Below are positions 44,548 to 52,560 of a stretch of DNA of 64,000 nt, piece by piece. Origin of the DNA: Arcticibacter tournemirensis (lineage in GTDB: Bacteria; Bacteroidota; Bacteroidia; Sphingobacteriales; Sphingobacteriaceae); assembly GCF_006716645.1 (NCBI RefSeq), contig NZ_VFPL01000001.1, positions 4,030,001 through 4,094,000 on the forward strand, written 5' to 3'. The number at the start of each line of letters is the position of its first letter. Within the stretch, counting starts at the first letter, position 1. Position numbers and translations under genes: made by a program. Below the pieces are notes generated by a model, which made no database searches, had not been told where the DNA came from, and saw nothing but the letters and a program-made list of their open reading frames with translations.

Positions 44548-44634
44548 AATTGTCAGGCCTTCAGAATCTATGGGCCAAAACCAAATTAGGGGGTCAGTAT
44601 GCCCGGTACGGGGTCAGCATCTCCGGAATCTCCA

Positions 44635-44940
44635 CGAAGGGGGAGGTTTTCCTGGATGAACTTTTCTATCAGTTCGCGTTTGCTCCGCAGCGTTACTTCG
44701 CTGCCAAGGAGGTCGATGATAATTTTCCGCTGTTTTTCGGCGTCTGATGGGTTAGCGGTTTTAAGCCTGGTCAGCAGTTTTAAAATATATACTACATTGA
44801 TCTGGTCACGATGGATCAGTTCGGGAGCTGTCGTACAGGTCGAGGTATTTACTTTTGAAGTTCTCGAAATCCTGCTCGCTGATGCCGAGATCGTCCCAGC
44901 TGAAATCGGCATAGGAAGAAAGGATGTTCTTATTAACAAG
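44635..44940 (-). pseudogene. hsdR: hsdR internal fragment, frameshifted
   Basis: Read from 44937 down, the minus strand gives KNILSSYADFSWDDLGISEQ and DFENFKSKYLDLYD. After a frame change and the loss of about 25 residues it continues ELIHRDQINVVYILKLLTRL, then DLLGSEVTLRSKRELIEKFI and QENLPLR up to the IS21 end. This is the segment of type I HsdR just before the C-terminal piece at 13105-13391. The helicase and nuclease domains are absent, so the restriction gene was already dead or was deleted further. Confidence 0.82.
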
Positions 44941-45104
44941 AGTTACGACTAATAAAGATATCAAGACTGCTAAGTTGACTATACTTGATTGTTTTTTGCA
45001 TCATGAGCCTATAGATTTTACAAAAAAAACAACGCGTAGCAGTTTAAGCAGCAAGGGTATGTAGTTAGGTGGTAAATTGATTTGTTGTTTTGGTTCACCA
45101 ACAA
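44941..45104. other. Short gap between hsdR remnant and TAC operon
   Basis: No gene or clear terminator is seen. The preceding hsdR coding sequence is lost at about 44940, which marks an old deletion junction. Confidence 0.4.
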
Positions 45105-45557
45105 CTAAACTCTTTCAGACTTTTGAACAAACAAATCCGTAATATCAATCGGAGGAAGATCATAAGGACCAAATACAGACAAACTTGTGGTTTGAAGTAT
45201 ATGAGTCCTTAAGCGATTAATTAAAAGATTAACAGCAGAATAATTTCTCAGATTATCGCGATGTGCTTCTGTCAGTGCCGCATCAGGACTGATTCTAAAT
45301 ACCCCTGCTCCCTCGACAGAAATTTTATATCCAGCAATCAAAATCTCGTCTGTATTGATATCTATTTTAGTAAATACCTGGAATTCATCTGAGCCGGTAT
45401 CCTGAATATCAAAGTCGATATCGATAATGTAATCTTTAAAAAAATCGGCGGGATTTATCTTTTTCTTCTTGGGTTTGACTTGTGGTTGTACAAATTGAAA
45501 ATTGCTTTGAAGCAAGGCAAAATTTAACCAGGAAAGCGGAGAAACTTTTGCTTTCAT
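45105..45557 (-). CDS. SecB-like chaperone of a toxin-antitoxin-chaperone (TAC) module
   Basis: 150 aa. Weak but characteristic SecB-like pattern: N-terminal strands with FQFVQPQ and IDIDFDIQ, then FRISPDAALTEAHRDNLRNY and the C-terminal FGPYDLPPIDITDLF, comparable to the PxLxLpPinf segment of SecB. Solitary SecB-like proteins encoded after HigBA pairs act as dedicated chaperones that stabilise the antitoxin (as with Mycobacterium Rv1957). Its ATG overlaps the antitoxin stop by one base. No second SecB gene or export genes nearby. Confidence 0.7.
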   Translation of the reverse strand: MKAKVSPLSWLNFALLQSNFQFVQPQVKPKKKKINPADFFKDYIIDIDFDIQDTGSDEFQVFTKIDINTDEILIAGYKISVEGAGVFRISPDAALTEAHRDNLRNYSAVNLLINRLRTHILQTTSLSVFGPYDLPPIDITDLFVQKSERV

Positions 45558-46012
45558 TATGCTATTTTTTGTTCATTATAATCAATTCGCAATGCAACGG
45601 AAGTATGTTTGCCGTAATCTGGGGTTAAATTCTTGTAAACGGCTACGAATCCATACGGATTTTCCACCGCGGGAAATTCAAATTTCGTTTTCGATATATC
45701 TGCATTAGTTTCCTTGGCCTTAACTTCAAACTTTAAGCTCAAAGCCTCCTGAATCCTGGCAAGAATCGTAAAGTTAGGGAGGCGATCACCTCTGAAAAGT
45801 TGTGTTATATAACTAGCAGATGTACCTATCCGCTCAGCCAACGCCTTTTTGTTTAGGCCTTGCTGTTCGAGTGCATGTTCAACTTCACTCAAAAAATGAA
45901 AGGCTAATAATCTCGCCTCCTGTTCAATTAATTCTTCTTTGGTCAAGCTGTTAAACAACTCATCAAAAGACCTTTTAATCTCAGCTGGGCTCAACGATTT
46001 CTTTGTAGTCAT
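45557..46012 (-). CDS. higA: HigA-like antitoxin (XRE HTH) with C-terminal extension
   Basis: 151 aa. The central XRE HTH is clear (LNKKALAERIGTSASYITQL, GDRLPNFTILARIQEALSLK). A ~50-residue C-terminal tail rich in aromatics follows (KFEFPAVENPYGFVAVYKNL), fitting the chaperone-addiction (ChAD) extension of TAC antitoxins. It neutralises the toxin and represses the operon. Its start overlaps the toxin 3' end by 32 bases. Confidence 0.8.
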   Translation of the reverse strand: MTTKKSLSPAEIKRSFDELFNSLTKEELIEQEARLLAFHFLSEVEHALEQQGLNKKALAERIGTSASYITQLFRGDRLPNFTILARIQEALSLKFEVKAKETNADISKTKFEFPAVENPYGFVAVYKNLTPDYGKHTSVALRIDYNEQKIA

Positions 46013-46391
46013 AACTTGCTACTCTATGGATGATGTTTAAAATTCTTTGATTGATTTTTTGCGTTTTCTTGCTTTCCAATAGTTCGGATGCGATAATCAC
46101 AAAAGTCTTATCCTCCCTTGTAACTTCCCTGCAGTATATGCGAGCATTCTCTTGTCCTTTAAAAAATTTCATCGCCCGAACTCCTTTAGACTTTGCATCG
46201 GGCTCTTCCTTGTCGTAAAGTTCAGTATTCCTGAGCCCATTCAAAATTACATTAGCTATATCTCTAAACTTGCTCTTATGCCTTTTGTCAGCACCTAGGA
46301 AAGCAAGGATCATTTCATAATTAGATTCGTCCACGGCTATGCACCGTTTTCCATCTTCTGACCGAGTGATAACTATTGCTTTCCTAACCAT
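45981..46391 (-). CDS. higB: HigB/RelE-like toxin
   Basis: 136 aa. The C-terminal half resembles the RelE/HigB mRNA-interferase fold: strand pairs with MKFFKGQENARIYCREV and TFVIIASELLESKKTQKI, then a helix. The N-terminal ~55 residues are less typical. First gene of the minus-strand three-gene TAC operon. Toxic activity is inferred from fold pattern and gene order. Confidence 0.68.
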   Translation of the reverse strand: MVRKAIVITRSEDGKRCIAVDESNYEMILAFLGADKRHKSKFRDIANVILNGLRNTELYDKEEPDAKSKGVRAMKFFKGQENARIYCREVTREDKTFVIIASELLESKKTQKINQRILNIIHRVASYDYKEIVEPS

Positions 46392-46609
46392 ACAAACTTA
46401 AGCTATTGCTTAATTGTTTTCAATATTTATTTCAAAAATTTACATTCTATCTTTAAATCTGTGATCAAGCACGCAGTCCGGCAAGGTTGGTGAAGACTTT
46501 TTGACCGGCTCAAGAACAGGTGATATTTTCCTGAATGACCTAAGCGTTCGCTTAACTCCCGTAAGGCAAGGAGCTCGAACTGTTTACATCGAAGATAAGG
46601 GAAATACAT
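46392..46609 (-). pseudogene. sce7725-family gene, truncated and frameshifted
   Basis: It starts MYFPYLRCKQFELLALREL with the ATG overlapping the stop of the sce7726-family gene, exactly the layout of the sce7726-sce7725 pair. The frame then shifts: the expected continuation (ISPVLEPVKKSS) is found in another frame, and the rest of the gene is lost before the TAC promoter. It is a broken partner gene. Family function unknown. Confidence 0.7.
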
Positions 46610-47484
46610 TACATTGTGAGGTTTAAAAAGTTATATAGATTTTGAAATTCTGTTTTATTGGGATTAAAGGTGAGACAGATATGCTTAATTTCTTCCGGCG
46701 TTTCTTTTGACTGAATCATTCTCTCCTCATGAAATGCACGGGTTCTTAATTGCTTGAGCAATAAAGCATGAACGATAACCGGATCTAACTTCTCAATCAA
46801 TGCCAGGCAGGCACGATAGAACTTAATGTTGGCGACTTTCGGAACATCACCGAACGCTTCCATGATCAGATTTGAATACTCGTCCTTCCGTAAGGTACTC
46901 ATCATGATTTTATTATCTAACAGCGAGAATTCCTCTACTGCCTCCTTTACAAGAGAAAGGCCTGAATCAGAGGAAAGAGACAATAGCCCCACGCTGTTAT
47001 CACCCAGAATGTCCTCATATTTCCTGACCAGGGAATGGTGGGTGACGAGATATATTTTAGGTGAAAATTTTCTGTAGTCGCTGATCTGCTTTTTAAGCTT
47101 ATAGGGTGAGTCGAGCTCGGTTTTTACCTCATAGACGGTATTAGTGCCGTTGATTATGACTATATCTGCGATAGAGGCTCCTACGCGTAACTCGTTGAGC
47201 ATAACGGCTTCGTTAAGATTGTGCCGTTCTAATAAAAGGTTGTTTGCGATATGGTTTTTGTATACGTATTCATTTCGGTAATTATGCATCAGGTGCTTAT
47301 AGGCTTTTCCGAGCACCTTTTTCATAGTTACCTCCTTTCTGAAACCTAACCTGGAACGATAGTAAAATATCGTTTCTGCGACATAATCACTTTGTCCGCT
47401 TTTGAAAATCTCTTTAAAAATTGGAACTGAAAATATCGCAGCGATAGATCTGAAGTAGTCGTCTATCAGGTTTTTCTTCATCAA
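46609..47484 (-). CDS. sce7726-family protein, PD-(D/E)XK nuclease-like
   Basis: 291 aa. Its middle holds a restriction-nuclease-like core: ASIADIVIINGTNTVYEVKT (Asp, then E-x-K), followed by KLKKQISDYRKFSPKIYLVT. N- and C-terminal regions are helical. This matches the sce7726 family, usually paired with sce7725 and found in defence-rich islands. Its partner (downstream) is broken here, so it may have lost function. Catalysis is inferred from the motif. Confidence 0.72.
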   Translation of the reverse strand: MMKKNLIDDYFRSIAAIFSVPIFKEIFKSGQSDYVAETIFYYRSRLGFRKEVTMKKVLGKAYKHLMHNYRNEYVYKNHIANNLLLERHNLNEAVMLNELRVGASIADIVIINGTNTVYEVKTELDSPYKLKKQISDYRKFSPKIYLVTHHSLVRKYEDILGDNSVGLLSLSSDSGLSLVKEAVEEFSLLDNKIMMSTLRKDEYSNLIMEAFGDVPKVANIKFYRACLALIEKLDPVIVHALLLKQLRTRAFHEERMIQSKETPEEIKHICLTFNPNKTEFQNLYNFLNLTM

Positions 47485-47576
47485 CAGCCTTTTGGGTAAA
47501 CAAAGTAACGAAATATTATTGTTAGAAAGTGAATAAAATATAATGCTTTACTGTGCTTATTGTACTGGTTTAGGTT

Positions 47577-49757
47577 CTACAGCACTTTCTTAAAAATGCC
47601 TATAACCCTGAAATCCAACAATTCTTCGTCGCGAAGATGTATCGGTTGGTATGAGATATCTGTCGATCGGGGCAATAGAATAATTTCTTCGTGGTGCCAG
47701 CCGTCGTCGGTAACGGTCTTCTTGCTGCTGTATTCTTTGACGGTATAGTTTGATCCGAAATCTTTGTCTTCAAAGCTGCTGCATTCCACTAATGTGATCA
47801 GTCCGTTTCGGGAGCCGCCGCCGTAGCGTTCGAAAAGGCAGATGGCTCCGTTAGGGATCACTTTATTCATCGACTCTCCTACTACCTTACAGGCAAAATA
47901 ATGCGTATGGTTGTAAAAAGAATCATGAAGTTGAATATACCTGGTAGTCTCTTGCGCCTGCAATTCTGAAAAACTTCCGGCAGCGGCTTCTATGTCGTAA
48001 TAAGGAACGGAGTTTTCCGTGGCCGAATCAAGGAATAGAATAGTGGACTCTTGCTCTTTGATCTTTCCATTCACGGGGATGTATTGAGAAAGATAGCTAC
48101 GCAGGTTTTCGTTGCAAGCATAGATATAGGTCCCCTTAATCCCACGAAACAATAATGTCCGGTAAATATTGAAGATATAGTTTTTAAGTACGACCGTATC
48201 CTTAATGGAATTCTTCCCGTTTTTGTCTTTGTACCGGTCTTTATAGACGACAAAGGACCGGGTTCTGAAGTTGTAATCGAGTTCTGGTCCGATAATTACG
48301 CCGGTGTAATTAAGGTCGTATCCTTGTGTGGTATGGATACAACCCACTTCGTTAATGGCATTGGACGAGTTAACCCAATCTACTTCTGTACTGTTCCACT
48401 GCAGTTTGGTATCGCCAATGACGATATCGTACAAGCTTTTATCTTTCTTAGAGATCCAGTCCCACGCGAAACCGGCTACCATGCGCGCAAGTCCGTCGGT
48501 TCGTTCTTTCTTTTGGATCTGCTGTTCCATTTCGCCTATGTCTTCAAAAAGCTGAAGGTCGTAATGTCCGCTTTCAAAGGGGCCGGGTGTCAAACTATCA
48601 TGGTCTGAAAAGAGCTGATGAATTAACTTCATATACTTCGCCCCTCCTTTTACCCTGAACTGTGATTGTAGTCGTTCTATGCGGGTTGATGATTTTTCCT
48701 GGAGTTCTAAAAACCGGCTTTTATCGGTATCGGATGGTTTTACCGACTGGAATTCGTCATAAAAGATGATGGATTTATCGGACTGACGTTGTACCCAATC
48801 TAATTCGGAACAGGTGTATTTATCAAGGCCCAGGGCGGCAGCGCATTGGTCGAACGTGTGATAATATGATGACAGGTTTGTACGCCTGCGCAAACGGTGA
48901 CCTTCATCTACAATCAGCAGATCATATTTTTTCCTGGTAACTTCCGCAGGACCAATGACCATTTTTGGAGAAAGACCCTTTATATTTTTAAAGACTTTGG
49001 AAATAGTTTTTCGGAAGGATTGCATTGGTATAACCAGGGCCATCTCCAGCTGTCCGTATTTTTTGCGCACCTGTTCAACCATGCGGTATAGTTCTTCATC
49101 GCTTTCATCAAAGTCGGCCCGGTTGAAGTCCTGTAAATCTGTTTTCAGGAGCTTGAACAGAAAGATGGCCAGTATGGATTTGCCTGTACCTGCTCCACCA
49201 TGAATAAGGCTCACTTTGGCAGTGTCGTCAAGTAAACATTGCAAGATCATTTTCAATCCGGCAACCTGTTCTGACGAAAGAGACTTATACGGAGAATATT
49301 TGAACAGATCGGAATTGTCTATATAATCGAGGGAATGGCGGGCGATGCCCAGCGCCTGCAGCTCGTTCCAGATATCGCGGAATAGCTCCCAATAAACCTC
49401 CTTCTGCTGATAGAATTGATGGTTTGAAATGCCGAGGTTGCCGTTTTGCAGATTAAATTTCTGGTCGGCGGCAATATACCTGATGAGATTGGATTCAATA
49501 TCCAGCGTTGCCGATTTATTGAAAAGCTCGCTCACAATCAGCGAGACGGTGGAAAGAGATTGCTTTCTTTGAGTCTTGAGGTGTGTTTTCATCCTCTGGA
49601 CCATGTCGGTTGTTTCACCCACATAGGCTTCGCCCACAAGGTCGTTTTGAAGGAAGTAGACAACCGGCCAGGAAAGAAAGTTACGCTGCTGGTTTTGCAG
49701 CGTATCCTCCAGCTTGCTATCAAAGGGATACTGGTCAATCTGAAAGGCTTTGGGCAT
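47577..49757 (-). CDS. GIY-YIG nuclease / DUF2075 (Schlafen-like) helicase / S24 peptidase fusion
   Basis: 726 aa, three enzymatic modules. Residues ~30-100: GIY-YIG-type nuclease (VVYFL...AYVGETTDMVQRMKTH, with Glu in LDIESNLIRYI). Residues ~155-590: DUF2075 P-loop helicase/ATPase with Walker A GGAGTGKS (187-194), Walker B LLIVDEGHR (280-288) and late motifs HTTQGYDLNYTGVIIG and YRTLLFRGIKGTYIY. Residues ~600-726: LexA/S24-type peptidase with Ser629 in VVGESMNK and Lys674 in TVKEY. Its ATG overlaps the MazG-like gene stop (TAATG). This looks like a defence effector that senses or cuts nucleic acid and self-processes; function is unproven. Confidence 0.82.
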   Translation of the reverse strand: MPKAFQIDQYPFDSKLEDTLQNQQRNFLSWPVVYFLQNDLVGEAYVGETTDMVQRMKTHLKTQRKQSLSTVSLIVSELFNKSATLDIESNLIRYIAADQKFNLQNGNLGISNHQFYQQKEVYWELFRDIWNELQALGIARHSLDYIDNSDLFKYSPYKSLSSEQVAGLKMILQCLLDDTAKVSLIHGGAGTGKSILAIFLFKLLKTDLQDFNRADFDESDEELYRMVEQVRKKYGQLEMALVIPMQSFRKTISKVFKNIKGLSPKMVIGPAEVTRKKYDLLIVDEGHRLRRRTNLSSYYHTFDQCAAALGLDKYTCSELDWVQRQSDKSIIFYDEFQSVKPSDTDKSRFLELQEKSSTRIERLQSQFRVKGGAKYMKLIHQLFSDHDSLTPGPFESGHYDLQLFEDIGEMEQQIQKKERTDGLARMVAGFAWDWISKKDKSLYDIVIGDTKLQWNSTEVDWVNSSNAINEVGCIHTTQGYDLNYTGVIIGPELDYNFRTRSFVVYKDRYKDKNGKNSIKDTVVLKNYIFNIYRTLLFRGIKGTYIYACNENLRSYLSQYIPVNGKIKEQESTILFLDSATENSVPYYDIEAAAGSFSELQAQETTRYIQLHDSFYNHTHYFACKVVGESMNKVIPNGAICLFERYGGGSRNGLITLVECSSFEDKDFGSNYTVKEYSSKKTVTDDGWHHEEIILLPRSTDISYQPIHLRDEELLDFRVIGIFKKVL

Positions 49758-50086
49758 TATAGTTCGTCGTATTTCTTTGCGTTACCTTTTGCTTTATCCA
49801 CGGGATATTTGGCATTATTGAGCCTGATTTTTTCTTCGATGATCTGCTCAAGGTCGAGTCCATGCTTGTCTGCTATCAGCAGGGCATACATTAGCACGTC
49901 GGCAAGTTCTTCTTTTAACTTTTCGGGATTGGCATCTTCGTTCCCCTTCCACAGAAATAACTCTAATAATTCGGAGGCTTCTATACTGAGCGCAACCGCT
50001 AAATCCTTGGAATTATGGAACTGCTGCCAATCGCGTGCGTCGCGAAAGGCTCTGATCTTTTCTAATAATTGTTCGACGCTTGACAT
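49757..50086 (-). CDS. MazG-like nucleotide pyrophosphohydrolase
   Basis: 109 aa. All-alpha NTP-PPase with the EExxE...ExxD metal site: SIEASELLELFLW and KLKEELADVLMYALLIAD. The length suits the dCTPase/iMazG group. It hydrolyses (d)NTPs to NMP and pyrophosphate. It is the first gene of a two-gene unit with the GIY-YIG/DUF2075/S24 protein (stop/start overlap of one base), suggesting joint function, for example nucleotide depletion. Confidence 0.88.
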   Translation of the reverse strand: MSSVEQLLEKIRAFRDARDWQQFHNSKDLAVALSIEASELLELFLWKGNEDANPEKLKEELADVLMYALLIADKHGLDLEQIIEEKIRLNNAKYPVDKAKGNAKKYDEL

Positions 50087-50149
50087 TTGCGGTGAAATTA
50101 AGGTTAAATTTAGAAAAATCTATGGATAACCGCTTATGATATTGTCTAA

Positions 50150-50602
50150 CTAGTGGCTGCCTTGCCGAAGCTTATTTAATTCTATATCAAGCGAACTTAT
50201 TCCAGTTCCTCCTAATTCTTCCAAGGTTTTGTGCTTTATTAAAAAAGAAGTATATGGTAACGTATTCATTTCCAACAATAACGTATCTCTCCTTATCCTG
50301 TAAACACCCATTTTTGTTATCTTTCTGAGGTTTCCCAGGCTAAACGTTGAGTCATTATATAAAATTAATTCGATCCCGGTAATCGGGGCTTCCCTTTTTG
50401 CGACCAGCATTCTTTCTTTCCCGACCTTTGGAGTGATTCTAAAATCTAAAATAGTCAACAACAGTAATGTTATGAAAACCGTCACCACACTCAACAGCGC
50501 TTTTCTAAATCCCTTTTTGCCTGAAAGGCCTGCTATAAAAAAGTACAATGTCGCAATAGTTCCTAAGATTATAACTATTGCCTTAATAACGAAGATGACC
50601 AT
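50150..50602 (-). CDS. Hypothetical membrane protein
   Basis: 150 aa. Two N-terminal helices (VIFVIKAIVIILGTIATLYF and ALLSVVTVFITLLLLTIL), then a ~90-residue soluble part with beta strands (MGVYRIRRDTLLLEMN). Not recognised. It stands 63 bases upstream of the MazG gene on the same strand but has its own spacing. Confidence 0.55.
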   Translation of the reverse strand: MVIFVIKAIVIILGTIATLYFFIAGLSGKKGFRKALLSVVTVFITLLLLTILDFRITPKVGKERMLVAKREAPITGIELILYNDSTFSLGNLRKITKMGVYRIRRDTLLLEMNTLPYTSFLIKHKTLEELGGTGISSLDIELNKLRQGSH

Positions 50603-50772
50603 ATTTGATATTTTTATAATTCCCTGGCATTACAGTTCTTTTTGGCCTGCCATTACCGCTGTGCAGGTAACGTTTTGGTTTGAAGCAATAGAAGATAGGG
50701 ACATGCTGGGTCTGTAAAACTCTACAAGGTAGTACTTTTATTAAAAATACTTTCTTATCTATTTACGGGGCA

Positions 50773-50802
50773 GTAAAAACAAAAGCCGCTCAGTGGCGGC
50801 TT
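50773..50802 (-). terminator. Rho-independent terminator after the Rpn genes
   Basis: On the minus strand a 7-bp stem AAGCCGC/GCGGCTT with a 6-base loop runs into TTTGTTTTT. It lies about 85 bases after the rpn reading frames and would end their transcript. Confidence 0.8.
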
Positions 50803-50887
50803 AAATATCTTGAAAGGGAACTTTTGATTATAATCCTTCTATTTCATCAGGATAAAGTTGTATGTTTGATATTAGATCGGGATCTAC

Positions 50888-51103
50888 TTACTTTCGTCCT
50901 GAAGACTCCCGTACTTTACGTACAAAATCAATAGAAACTCCGGCGAGAACTGAAATCCTGCTATCATCAAAATCAGTCTGTTTCAAAAGATTATTAACAA
51001 ACTCATAGCTTTTACTTTCAACGCCCTGTTCAAGACCTTGGGCAAGGCCCTTTTCTAGACCTTCTCTTTTTGCTTTATCCAGTAAATATTCTCTGGTTCC
51101 CAC
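50888..51103 (-). CDS. C-terminal domain of an Rpn protein as a separate overlapping ORF
   Basis: 71 aa from GTG 51103 (VGTREYLLDKAKREGLEKGL, then VNNLLKQTDFDDSRISVLAG). This is the usual C-terminal oligomerisation/coil region of Rpn nucleases, but here it lies in a different frame and overlaps the nuclease ORF by 49 bases. Either a frameshift broke one gene or a separate small protein is made, as known for intragenic Rpn-S antitoxins. A GTG start with an upstream GGAGTACC-like purine stretch is plausible. Confidence 0.6.
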   Translation of the reverse strand: MGTREYLLDKAKREGLEKGLAQGLEQGVESKSYEFVNNLLKQTDFDDSRISVLAGVSIDFVRKVRESSGRK

Positions 51104-51891
51104 AGTGGTACTCCTTCCTTGTTTTTCTTTAACTTGTTCTTCAAACTAAGATGAAATCGATCTCTCTCCTTCCTCTTAAAAACAAATAACCGGAGAAATT
51201 TACGAATCATTTCTGTTTTTTCAAACCGCACATAGTATGCCAGAAAATCATAAATGGCTCGCCGTTCTTTCCTGTCCATTTTGCGCTGCATCATCTGATC
51301 ATAAAGATCATGCTTAATGTCAAGCAACTGGCTGTCACCTGCTCCGTTATGCCGGATTGCCATCAACGCCGTTAACACCACTACGGCAAATGGATTGGGA
51401 TTGCTTCTTAAAACGGCTTCATCCTGGCCGAGGATCTTATAGCTGTTAAACTCATACCGCAGGCGGGTTCCAAGAAATTCCTGCTCATAAATCCGGGGAT
51501 GGTACTTCACATCGTTATCTGCCAGGATAACGATGGCTGTAACCGGCACTTTATGTTTGCTTACGATCCTGGAATAGTATTCAAACATCCGGTGTGCTAG
51601 ACCACCCTTGCCTTTCGCGGACTGCGCCTCTATGTGGATTAACACATACTTCTCTCCTCCTCCCCTGAGCGGTACCCGCACTAATTTATCGACATAGCGT
51701 ACTCCTTTGTTATGGGGCTTGGGCGGGAACATGCTCTGTAGCTCCTTATCGAGATAAACGAATTTCTTACTTAAATCGAATATTTTATCGGCTTCTGGAA
51801 AAAAGAAAGTTAGAAAATGTATAAATGTTTGCTCGAGTACCGACTTCCACAGGGGATCGTCAACGGCTTCTTTGGATGAATGTGGTGACAT
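51055..51891 (-). CDS. Rpn family PD-(D/E)XK nuclease (recombination-promoting nuclease)
   Basis: 278 aa. Typical Rpn N-terminus (DDPLWKSVLEQTFIHFLTFF, FFPEADKIFDLSKKFVYLDK), with the nuclease core VDKLVRVPLRGGGEKYVLIH and IEAQSAKGKGGLAHRMFEYY giving the D and ExQ residues. The last ~20 residues (PLWEPENIYWIKQKEKV) are out of frame with the family's TREYLL tail, so the natural C-terminus is lost or separated. Rpn proteins are DNA endonucleases with anti-phage roles in E. coli. Confidence 0.8.
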   Translation of the reverse strand: MSPHSSKEAVDDPLWKSVLEQTFIHFLTFFFPEADKIFDLSKKFVYLDKELQSMFPPKPHNKGVRYVDKLVRVPLRGGGEKYVLIHIEAQSAKGKGGLAHRMFEYYSRIVSKHKVPVTAIVILADNDVKYHPRIYEQEFLGTRLRYEFNSYKILGQDEAVLRSNPNPFAVVVLTALMAIRHNGAGDSQLLDIKHDLYDQMMQRKMDRKERRAIYDFLAYYVRFEKTEMIRKFLRLFVFKRKERDRFHLSLKNKLKKNKEGVPLWEPENIYWIKQKEKV

Positions 51892-52047
51892 GGTTATTTC
51901 AGGTGATAACCAAAGCTAAATAGCTTCGCCCAGTTTTAAAAATGATACTGGTCATACTTTGGAAACGTATTTTCCCTGCAATATCTACAATTGTTATTTG
52001 TTATTTCAGGTTGTGCACGAGCCATAGCATTTCTGCATCATAAATAG

Positions 52048-52560
52048 TCATCCGAGATTTCGGTATGAGCCCACTCCTTTCCCTATAATGGCTATCAGTT
52101 CTTTTTCCTCATTTGATAACTCTTTCATCCTGATTTCGACATTTGTGGTTCTCCAGCCAGCTTCACCGAACTCTATAAAAACCTCGTTATTGAACGAATT
52201 AACATTCAACTTTCCCGGTGCTATAACTGTTGATAAAAGACTGAAGCGGAGATATCTCGCCTGGCTGGCAGTAAGAATTATTGGAGAACGGAGTAATTTG
52301 AACTGGCCTAAAGGGGTATATCCAAAAATGATAGCTGCATCGTCAGTGAGGTATAGATCGCAACGGTTGAAAATATAATTACTATTTTTCGCGCCTGAAC
52401 CGAAGGTACTACAACGAACTCCAGAATGAGAGATCTTTATTTTGTCGCCGACATCCGTAAGTATTTTCTCGTATTTTACCTTCTCTGCTTGGTTAAGCAA
52501 CATGGTTATGCCTCCCACAATAAGCACAAAGAGGACTAAACCAATAATTGGTGCAATCAT
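52048..52560 (-). CDS. Hypothetical protein with one N-terminal membrane helix
   Basis: 170 aa. One helix (IAPIIGLVLFVLIVGGITML) is followed by a soluble beta-rich domain with ISHSGVRCSTFGSG and FNRCDLYLTDDAAIIFGYTP, resembling a PH-like or small globular fold. Not recognised. Isolated gene. Confidence 0.55.
   Translation of the reverse strand: MIAPIIGLVLFVLIVGGITMLLNQAEKVKYEKILTDVGDKIKISHSGVRCSTFGSGAKNSNYIFNRCDLYLTDDAAIIFGYTPLGQFKLLRSPIILTASQARYLRFSLLSTVIAPGKLNVNSFNNEVFIEFGEAGWRTTNVEIRMKELSNEEKELIAIIGKGVGSYRNLG

Larger units (their letters stand above)
42301..44634 (+). mobile_element. IS21-family insertion sequence, copy 2 (left end deleted)
   Basis: It matches copy 1 base for base at an offset of 28,630. 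It begins at the position equal to 13671 and ends with the same GGAATCTCCA terminus at 44634. The left 279 bases, including all four left-end repeats and the istA start, are replaced by IS66. The right flank is the hsdR 5' remnant. Without its own left end it cannot move alone. Confidence 0.9.

Noticed and set aside
44550-44952. Plus-strand ORFs after the second IS21 copy
   Set aside because: They are shadows of the hsdR remnant on the minus strand, whose motifs (KRELIEKFIQENLP) are recognisable.
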